In this document: positions 56,742 through 64,000 of the stretch, piece after piece
Numbering within the stretch: the first letter of the stretch is position 1
Layout: every line of letters starts with the position of its first letter
Assembly: GCF_030247195.1 (NCBI RefSeq)
Contig: NC_080672.1
Location: 14,198,001-14,262,000 of the forward strand
Origin: Topomyia yanbarensis
Taxonomy: Eukaryota; Arthropoda; Insecta; Diptera; Culicidae
Direction of reading: 5' to 3'
DNA length: 64,000 bases
The notes under the pieces: model-generated
What the model was told of the DNA's origin: nothing
What the model saw: only the letters and a program-made list of their open reading frames with translations
The model's database searches: none
Made by a program: the position numbers and the translations under genes

Positions 56742-56768
56742 ATGGGAATTCAACCGCTCTTTGATGAG
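56742..56768 (+). CDS. Candidate start-codon exon (9 codons) ending at a splice donor
   Basis: An ATG with G at -3 and G at +4 (a favourable start context) begins MGIQPLFDE. It then meets GAG followed by GTGAGT, a near-consensus donor at 56769. The exon would end on a codon boundary. The preceding 300 bases have a leader-like character. There is no protein similarity to support it, and such short frames arise by chance, so this is a lead rather than a gene call. A possible downstream exon is at 59836. Confidence 0.2.
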
Positions 56769-59700
56769 GTGAGTTGATCTTTTTCGGAAAATTGAAAGTG
56801 CCTTCCGTTAATTAAACAAAATTATTGCGCACCGAACCCGACGCCATAAATCATTGTTAATTAATTTTCTGTCTGGTTTGTGGCGGAAAATATGTTTCCT
56901 TTTACGATCACCAATTCATTAATTATCCGTCTTTTCCCATACACACTCGGTAAGCGCGTCTGGTGCCGAAAAAGGATCACCAAATTGTTTATTTTAAACT
57001 GTTAACATATGTTAAAAGGAGAAGGTTTAATTCACTACATTTTTCATCGGGGCGTGCGTCCGACCGTCAATTCACATCGAAGTAGGCCTGGTTGAATACA
57101 CCAGCGTGGACTGTCAAATGTCAAAGCGGTACAGCGTCGAGTGATAGCAAAAAACCGTCTAATACGAGAAAATGAGTGGCATTTGAAAGAAAACCTGACT
57201 AACTGACTATTGCAGTGCGTGACCCTTTAAAACGGACCAACGGAAGCAGAATCTGCCTATCAACAACTGTGTCACCGTTGGTTCGCAAGCGACAGTCAGT
57301 CGCAGCCGTCGTGTGTGTTCCCATACAAGGCGATTGGCCCATTTATCATTGCCTGCAGGCCGAAAACGCTGCAATGTGCGATCATTAATTATCATTGTTT
57401 TAGCATTCCCGTGGTGTGTAGCCCCGCCGAACGGGTGGAGGCGTTGGCGGCAGTTTAAGCCCTAAACTGGCATAAATTTAATCGGCTTTCGATTCGACCG
57501 ACCACTTGCACTCTGCACGTTCCTGTGCCGCGCCGTGTGGAAGAGATCGATGATCGTGTTCGGTTTGTACACCGGCGGACTGGACCAACTCGATCGTTTT
57601 TGTCTAATTGGCTCTCTCTCTGTCTAGCCCGGGAGACGTGGTTATATTTTCGGAGAGAGAGCGGCGGCGGCGGCGGGTCCACAAAAGTCGTGATTCCTTG
57701 TCGGCACTGATGTAATTTCGTGTTTATGTTTGCATGGATGGAAAATGAAAATGGAAAAAAGTCGTTGGTTAATCGATCGTCACGCTCGCGGGGAGAAAGA
57801 GCGAAAGTAATTACACTGGACATCGTTTAACCCCGTCATAGATCGTGGAAATGGGACCATGCAAAAGCCAACTAAGGCTCCCCCCCCCGGATGGTAATAA
57901 CCATTTATTTTCAATTGAGAGATCGCTGTCAAAAACTACACCATTGTTCATCACGATCGCGTGTTCAGCGAAGCTAGCCACCCTCTCGCTCGTGTGAATA
58001 GAAAATAGGTCCCGCTCAACTGGAAGAAACTTTTCCTTTGTTACGCAGAGAGCTGTAATGATATGGCTTTTTCCTCCCGTCTGTCTTTTTGGTCGATCCT
58101 ATTGAAATGGCAGAGCATACGGAAACGTCACAAAAGAGCGGCTCTAATTGATGCTTTCTAAAGACGTCACCGTCAATACATAATTGCAGTAATTTCACGC
58201 GGAAATAAGACACGGGAAACTTTACTCCCGCGAGCGTGCGAGCGATCAAAGTAGTCGACGAAAATCTATGCCGTCGCTTCGTTACTGTATTGTTTATTGC
58301 TACAAAAGCTAGCCAACTGTCAGGTTTCGAGTCAGTGGGGGGAGGCTGTGTGTGACAAGAAATCTTTTTCTTCATTAAAACTGAATGAAATCGCTATAAA
58401 TTTCCGGTCGGGATTTTAGTTTCATCAGGACTATGTTTTAACGACAAAAGTTTCTCCTGCTGGTGGCAGCAACCACAATATCTCTTTTGCTTCTGGCCCT
58501 GACTAAAGACCGGTAATGTCCAAAGTCTCTGCCGGTGCATAGTGCAAAAGACCAGGCCAGGAGTCAGACCACGAGATAAATAGTGGTCTCGCAAGGTTGG
58601 AGAAAAGTTCTTTTTTTTCGGGGGGAGGCTAGAAGCTGAAGTGTTAAAGTCAAAATTTATAGAAGCTACGCCTTTTTTTCTCATCTCTCGCTTCTCTCCT
58701 AATGGAAGTGACCGCTCGGTAGTATACGTGTGTGCGATACCCATCCCAGTTGGCGGGGGAAAACTTCTTCGCGAGAATCGCGATCTATTTTGACAGGTGA
58801 GGTTTTTCCACGCCAACTTTGTTTTTCAACCACAGCCAAGATTGTTCGGTAAAAGGAGCGCACAGCGGCAAAGCGGTGAGATTATTTATGGCCAGATGTC
58901 AAAGTTTAATGGTGCCGACCGTCGAGTATAGAGAGCGACCTGGGAGGGAAACGAGCAACTATCCGACTGGTGGTAGGCTAACGAAAAAAAGGGAATATCT
59001 GTGTGTTGTGTCTCTCTTTCATGTTTTCCATTCGAATCCGTCTAAATTTGTCGCGTTCTCATGATGCAAGGCGAGCCGCCGAGCAGCCGTCCGACGACGG
59101 TGCATTAACATGCGTCTCTTGTTCTGCGTTGTTTACAACAGCAATCTGTCAAAGTTCAAACTTCAAAAGGGCCTATCGCGATCGCGAGATCAAAGTTTGA
59201 TTCCATCTCTGGCATTGCATCACTTGGTTGGTTGGTTGGTTGGACAGAATTTTTCGACAGGATACGTCAAGCTCCCGGAGAGTCTCGGAGGAGGAGGGGT
59301 CTGCCAGAGGTGAAGCAGAAGTTCAAAATGTCGCTCGAAGAGAGTGCTTCCTGTTTTTGCTTTTTTTTCGGTTGGGCTGTGCTTATCTTCACTTTGGAAT
59401 CGTTAATTGTTTGTTTTATGGGTGCATGCTACTAATTGTAAATGCGTTTTTGCTGTTTGCCTTTTTCTCGCCGGACGAAGAATCGTGAGGTACCCAGAAA
59501 AACAAAGGTTTTATTTTTGTACCTCCTCCTTCGTGATGCGCACACTTGGTAAAAGCGGGGAGGGCTGCATTTCGTCAACTGGAAACGTCGGTGCGTAAAT
59601 ACACTTTTCGGAGTTTTATGAACTACCCGACGGAAAAGTACAGACGGCCTGCAACATGGTTTTTGCTGTCTCCGTTCCGGTACATTTTTGACAATGTGTG

Positions 59701-59835
59701 TGAGTGTGTAACTCCGGGCTCGGTAGGGAAGGACGGGGTCACATCCCGAGAATAAATACATTTAACAAATTGACCGAGGAAAAATCGTTTCCGTATGCCA
59801 TTAGTTAGGTTAAACATATTTATTTTTAATTTCAG

Positions 59836-60173
59836 ACAGCCTCTGCGTCCTTATCTCTCGGTCGGCATTTGTTTTCAACGGCAGCAGCCGCAGCAGCAGT
59901 AGTAGGCCACCGAGCTGCGGTTGTCCCGTGCAGCTGTGATTGCAGAACCCGCATATATGTAGGAGACCGACATGAGCAAATGTGTGTACATGTCTCGCAT
60001 CAATCGCAGTGGGCCTTGAAATGTAATTGCACGCAACTTCGAGTCGGTCGTTAATTCTCTATCACTGAGCTGTTGTTGTTGTTGTTGTTGTTGTTGGTGG
60101 TGCTTCGTTTCGTGGTGAATTTCGGGAGAGTGCCATCTTATTTTTCGACAGTTGCACGTTCCGGTGTTTTCAG
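59836..60173 (+). other. Candidate exon between acceptor and donor signals
   Basis: The sequence ATTTTTAATTTCAG precedes 59836 (acceptor with a pyrimidine-rich tract), and TTTTCAG followed by GTAATTA stands at 60171-60180 (donor). The interior has a run of Ala codons from a CAG-type repeat and reads open in the frame set by the exon at 56742, until a stop near 60052. It is more likely untranslated. The evidence is splice-signal pattern only. Confidence 0.25.
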
Positions 60174-60850
60174 GTAATTAAACTTAAATTACTTTCGTCG
60201 CCAGCTCGGTTGGAACGTTGCCGTCGCCGTCGTCGTCAAAACTTGGAGATTCAATTTCACAAATGAGACATTCCTCTTCCTCCGCGACGTTTCAAGGGCA
60301 AAACTGGAGCAAATTAAAGGTGCACTCACGAAAATCGCCATAAATGTGGATCATAAATTTCGAGCTTGGACATCTTTTAATTTTTTGGCTACCAACGGGT
60401 GGGCCGTCGCCGGTGGGATGGATAAGTTAGCAGCACGATGAACGTTTAACCGAGCGGAAATGATCGTTTGAGACTATGGTGCGGGAACGGGCGGTACCCG
60501 GGGGCTCTGCGGGAGTGATTAATTAGTAGATATTGTAAACAAAGAGGCACACACACTCGCGCATGGTTGGTTTCCTAGTGTTTGGTTGCACTTGGTTGGG
60601 AAAGTTTTCGATGGGTTTACGGCTTTATTGCGCGGCGGGATCGATTGGTTGGAGTGTTAGCTCTAATTAGGGTCAACTGCCGTGTGAACTAGGATTCGTT
60701 AACGATGGTCGTCATTAGCTTTTAGTGGCTTTCGGAAATGTCGCTCCGAACGAACCGGAATAAGAGAGGGTAGAATGACAGATGGAACGAACGAAACGAT
60801 TTAAAGGAAAATGAGACGATGCGCTTTGTCAAATAAACAGACGAAAATTA

Positions 60851-61821
60851 AAAATAACACCTTTTAGTTTCAGTGTTGCCAGATTCAAACCCAGAGTTTT
60901 TTGCTGACCTGCAGGTAGACTTCAAAAGAAATATGAGTATGTGCTAAAACCAGATAGAAATTCGAATCAAAATTTTTGGTCGATACAATTTTGGAACACT
61001 TTTATTGCTCTTTATTATCTAATGAATGAGATACAGGCAAGTATGTCGTTTTTTCAATCCTTGTGGAACCAAATTAAACACAGATTAAAATTTCAAACAG
61101 AGCGTAACGGCTAACCGCAAAAAATATTCAGCAGCACCAACCATTCTCGCTGTGAAGGATAACCCGAACTAGCATCGCTTTCCACAGCTATCGGTCACAA
61201 AAAGTGAATCAGGCAGAAGAGCGGCATTATCTGAAAATTATACTGCGGTGTCTTCCGGAAAGCCTTGTCAGAAAAGGATCTGGCGGTTTATTCCCATAGT
61301 TGTTAGGGAGGTTCGAACAAAGAACAATGGGAGAACTAAGCTGTTGTTGTATCGGCCGTTCTGAAAACACCATCCGTTCGTCAAGTAGGAGCAGAAGATG
61401 AGCATAAATGAGGTGATTTGGTGAAATGAAAGAAAATTGACTTTTGCAAGCTATTTTAAGTGGCTTACTGAAATGAATAACTATAACTTCAGCAATTAGT
61501 GGAATAGTTTTGCTCAAAGTGGAAATATTTTTTGAATTTTTTTTTATTCCTCGTACGAAATTTGAAAGATTTAGTCATCTTAAAATAAAGATGATTGATT
61601 TGAAAGTTTGTTCTAACCAGCTTTCAAAGCGAATCATTTAAATTACTCGAATCTATAAATATGAGCGATACAACTCATTTCAACACCAGTCATGTATGAT
61701 GAGTGTAATAGGAAGTAAGTCACCGTGATAAACCTAATGCCACAAACTACAGATGAATCACTGGATTATCCATGACCTCTAAGATCTTAGAGGGAATTGT
61801 AGGTGGCATTATTTTTTAGAG
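60851..61821. other. Gene-free stretch before the DD37E element
   Basis: AT-rich DNA with no recognised gene, RNA or repeat end. The minus frame 61517-61227 has no motif. Confidence 0.4.
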
Positions 61822-61823
61822 TA

Positions 61824-63066
61824 AAGGGTGTATCATATAAAATTGCATCACGGTAAGAAAAGTCATTGGGCATTTTCTCTTAAAAATTTAAATAGAAGTA
61901 ATTTAGAGTGTATTGTGTACACTGTATTTTTATCACTGTCAATTTTTAGAAAAATTGAAAAAATAGGCGTCACCTTAAAAACAACGTCGCGAATTGATTT
62001 TACGCAAGCACTTGGAAAATTCTCAACTCTCATCGGTACATCGGAAAACAACTCGGAATCGTGCAGTCAACGGCGAGTCGTGTGATTAAACGTTACTACC
62101 AAACTCTGAGCATCGAACGGAAGCAGAAATGCGATCAGAAAGGATGTTCTATCAGTGATCAGGATCACAAACGTGTAGAGAAAGCGTTTAAGCGGAATCC
62201 CAATGCTTCGATCAGAGATGTGGCCAAAAAGTTGAATATGTCCAAGTCTTTCGTTCAGAGAGCCAAGGACCGGGAGAGACAGCATACGTTTAAAGTGCAG
62301 AAGGATCCAAATCATGACGAACAGAAAAATACGGTGTGAAAATCGCGGGCCCGGAAAATGTACACCCAGATGCTGACGAAGCCTTATGGTCTCATCATGG
62401 ATGACGAGACATACGTCAAAGCGGACTTCCGGAGTTACTTTTTTTTACCGCCCAGAACAAGTTTGCTGTTCCGGAGAAAGTGAGGAAGAGGAAACTTTCA
62501 AAGTTTGCCAAAAAAAATACATGATTTGGCAAGCGATCTGCTCATGTGGCAAACGGAGTGCACCTTTCATAACTACCGGGACTGTAAACGGGGTAATCTA
62601 CCTCAAGGCGTGTCTACTGAAGCGATTGGCTTCCTCCTTTGAAGTAACACAAGGGCCCCACGATCTAGCTTTGTGCTACTAATCGAATGTTGTCCTGGAG
62701 TGGTACGAGGCCAACGGGGTTACTTTCGTACCCAAGGACATGAACATTCCAACGCAACGGAACTAAGGCCCATCGCAAAATACTGGGCAATTATGAAGTA
62801 GGCACTACGGAAGCATCGCAAGGAGGTCAAATCTGATCGAGACATGAAGAAATAGTGGGTTTCCGTACAGAAAAAGCTGCAGTCAGATGTTGTACAGAAT
62901 CTAATGAATGGAGTTAAGCGTAAGGTGCGAGCGTACGGTTATGGTATGGAAATTGAATGAAAAAGTATGCCAATATCCTATTTAATTATCTGAAAGTTTG
63001 AAAAGGTCCACTAGGTAATTTTCTACAGCGTTTTTTCTGTGAGGCAATTTGATGTGAGACACCCTT
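61824..63066 (+). mobile_element. ITmD37E-type (Tc1/mariner superfamily) element, nearly full length
   Basis: The ends are inverted: the left reads AAGGGTGTATCATATAAAAT then TGC, and the right, reverse-complemented, reads AAGGGTGTCTCACATCAAAT then TGC. TA stands on both sides (61822-61823 and 63067-63068), the target duplication of this superfamily. At 1243 bp it has about the usual length. The transposase reads from about 62061 to 62960 with several frameshifts: helix-turn-helix NASIRDVAKKLNMSKSFVQR, first aspartate in MDDETYVKADF, WQAICSCGKRS, second aspartate region PHDLALCY, then VLEWYEANGVTFVPKDMN and ELRPI. Allowing for the stop codon, 37 residues separate the second aspartate from the position where the catalytic Glu should be, which here is Ala. 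With that and the frameshifts, this copy is inactive. Confidence 0.85.
62061..62960 (+). pseudogene. Inactivated DD37E transposase
   Basis: This is the cut-and-paste transposase of the enclosing element. Its order is: DNA-binding helix-turn-helix (around 62200-62270), first catalytic Asp at about 62400, conserved WQAIC at about 62530, second Asp region at about 62660, and third catalytic position at about 62773. The last reads Ala (GCA) instead of Glu. At least two frameshifts (near 62335-62440 and 62750) and an in-frame stop near 62673 break it. The C terminus HRKEVKSDRDMKK and VRAYGYGMEIE is still readable. A second, shorter relative lies at 18475-18910. Confidence 0.85.
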
Positions 63067-63068
63067 TA

Positions 63069-64000
63069 TGCTGTTAGGCCCCGTGCAAAACTGACTCAGA
63101 TATCACTTCATTACAAGCTTAATAACTTCTCCCAAAGCAGTTGAATTGATTTGCAGTCTTCAACAAAGTTGTTGATAATAAAATTATCTTTCTTTTTTTT
63201 CACCTGTAGGGGTACGCTGATGCATATAGTGCCATCTATCGGTGAAAATGCAAGTTGGTGGGATTTATCCATGTAGAATGTCGAAAAATCCCAATCAAAC
63301 TTCGAACACGTTGATCCGGTAACTGAATTTGTCTGATTTTACTCAAGTTTGGAGTAGTCACTCCAGGTGCGATTAGGAATCGACTCAGGGGCGTCACTCT
63401 AATCCCTTCCCAAGAAAAGTGGCCAATTCACTTGTAAGAAGGAACACGTATCCACTAACTAGTCATGAAGACATTCTTACCAATGGAATCGATCTTGTCA
63501 GATGAAGGCTACAAGCCCAGCTCCAACACACCTTTGTAAAAAAAAACCTGTGCCTGCTCCTAACTCTTTGAAAACCCCATTTAAACCCAGAACACTTATT
63601 GGTTGATAACCAGAAACATACGCCGTAATTCTGCTCAGACAAAACAATACGTATTTCCCCTGCATATTGAACCCCGCGGAATCCGTTCCTAGCTTATCAA
63701 ACTTAACAAAGCAAAGGAAGGGAACTTGACCTTATACCCACTGCTTTATCGCCGATGCGATATGATATCGGAATATTATTTAGACATCCAAAAAGCACAC
63801 AATTCTATGAAAAAAGAACTGCCAGGTAATCAGTTCATACATATTAACTATACCTATTACATGATTGATGTGATGATCGGAAAAGTAGCTAAGCGGCACC
63901 CCCTTTAATCTCCTGACACAGTATTTGCACATTTTATAAAGCAAGTTTCTTGTGCAAAATTCTCATATGTTATATTAAAGGCCTTTTTTATCTCTAAGAC
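63069..64000. other. Gene-free stretch with a mosquito-type dispersed repeat
   Basis: From about 63115 to 63195 the phrases TAATAACTTCTCCCAAAGCA and CAGTCTTCAACAAAGTTGTT resemble, from memory, a frequent culicine repeat. The remainder to the window edge shows no recognisable gene. Confidence 0.35.

Larger units (their letters stand above)
56280..57480. promoter_or_regulatory. Cluster of homeodomain-type TAAT sites
   Basis: In 1.2 kb at least eight ATTA/TAAT-core sites occur: GATAATTATG (56296), TTTAATTGAAAATTAATCG (56471), GTTAGTTAATTTGG (56701), GTTAATTAAAC (56807), GTTAATTAATTTTC (56857), TTCATTAATTATCC (56915), GATCATTAATTATCATTG (57380) and ATAAATTTAATCGG (57473). The surrounding DNA is not otherwise AT-rich. 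Clustering is typical of insect developmental enhancers, but no binding has been shown. Confidence 0.35.
55780..60850. other. Transposon-free, G+C-richer region, probably regulatory or 5' gene DNA
   Basis: Over about 5 kb no transposon trace is visible, in sharp contrast to the rest of the window. The stretch holds many TAAT-core sites, a perfect E-box palindrome and several splice-like signals. Simple repeats are CGG at 57661-57676, TTGG at 59224-59243, CAG/CCG around 59880-59900 and TTG at 60071-60097. Open frames are short and driven by composition. The pattern fits the promoter, untranslated exons and intronic enhancers of a developmental gene. The gene cannot be named. Confidence 0.45.

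Noticed and set aside
1..64000. Integrated viral sequences
   Set aside because: All recognisable reverse transcriptase, endonuclease and transposase pieces fit non-LTR retrotransposons or DNA transposons. No viral polymerase, capsid or glycoprotein pattern was seen.

Overview
This is nuclear DNA from a large, transposon-rich insect genome, most likely a culicine (Aedes-like) mosquito. The sequence itself shows AT-rich DNA, no long intact reading frames, tRNA-derived SINEs, two copies of a DD37E transposase (ITmD37E is known mainly from mosquitoes), and many broken non-LTR retrotransposons of I and Jockey type. Several dispersed repeats also match my memory of culicine genomes. The species assignment is an inference. 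No complete host protein-coding gene is visible, and all recognisable coding sequence is transposon debris.

Layout. 1-5.3 kb: mostly unique non-coding DNA. 5.3-10.5 kb: a decayed ~30-bp-type repeat, a dispersed mosquito-type repeat and a hairpin MITE (8060-8252). 12.3-14.4 kb: minus-strand ORF1/endonuclease remains of a non-LTR element with zinc knuckles. 14.8-16.2 kb: a ~670-bp tandem duplication, followed by a 1500-bp transposon with a 9-bp target duplication (16213-17712). 18.5-18.9 kb: a DD37E transposase fragment. 19.1-21.3 kb: transposon-poor DNA with a well-formed minus-strand splice acceptor. 23.7-26.7 kb: a ~3-kb fold-back structure with inverted outer ends, inverted arrays of a ~115-bp satellite, a 246-bp MITE, and a central inverted-repeat element that contains a tRNA-SINE.

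26.8-33 kb: fragments of at least three non-LTR elements, interleaved with an AATCTTCTG minisatellite that seems to belong to the 5' region of an element encoding a PHD-type finger. An inverted copy lies at 37.1-37.85 kb, and further minisatellite blocks lie at 40.1, 42.1 and 45.8 kb. 33-36.7 kb: transposon-poor DNA with microsatellites and a plausible non-coding first exon (donor at 36666). 37-41.2 kb: minus-strand retrotransposon pieces. 43.1-45.6 kb: a plus-strand I-type element. 47.15-48.6 kb: a minus-strand Jockey-type reverse transcriptase. 49.48-55.63 kb: inverted termini rich in GTCGTACGAC, enclosing a 914-bp Tc1/mariner deletion derivative, a hAT-like MITE, a 1303-bp hAT element with an 8-bp target duplication (itself containing a SINE), and a tandem repeat.

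55.8-60.9 kb: the longest transposon-free stretch. It is rich in TAAT-core sites and splice-like signals, and probably belongs to the regulatory or 5' region of a developmental gene. 61.8-63.07 kb: a nearly full-length but inactivated DD37E element with TA target duplications.

The window is best read as the intergenic or intronic neighbourhood of one or more host genes, repeatedly invaded by nested transposons. No cooperating gene system is visible.
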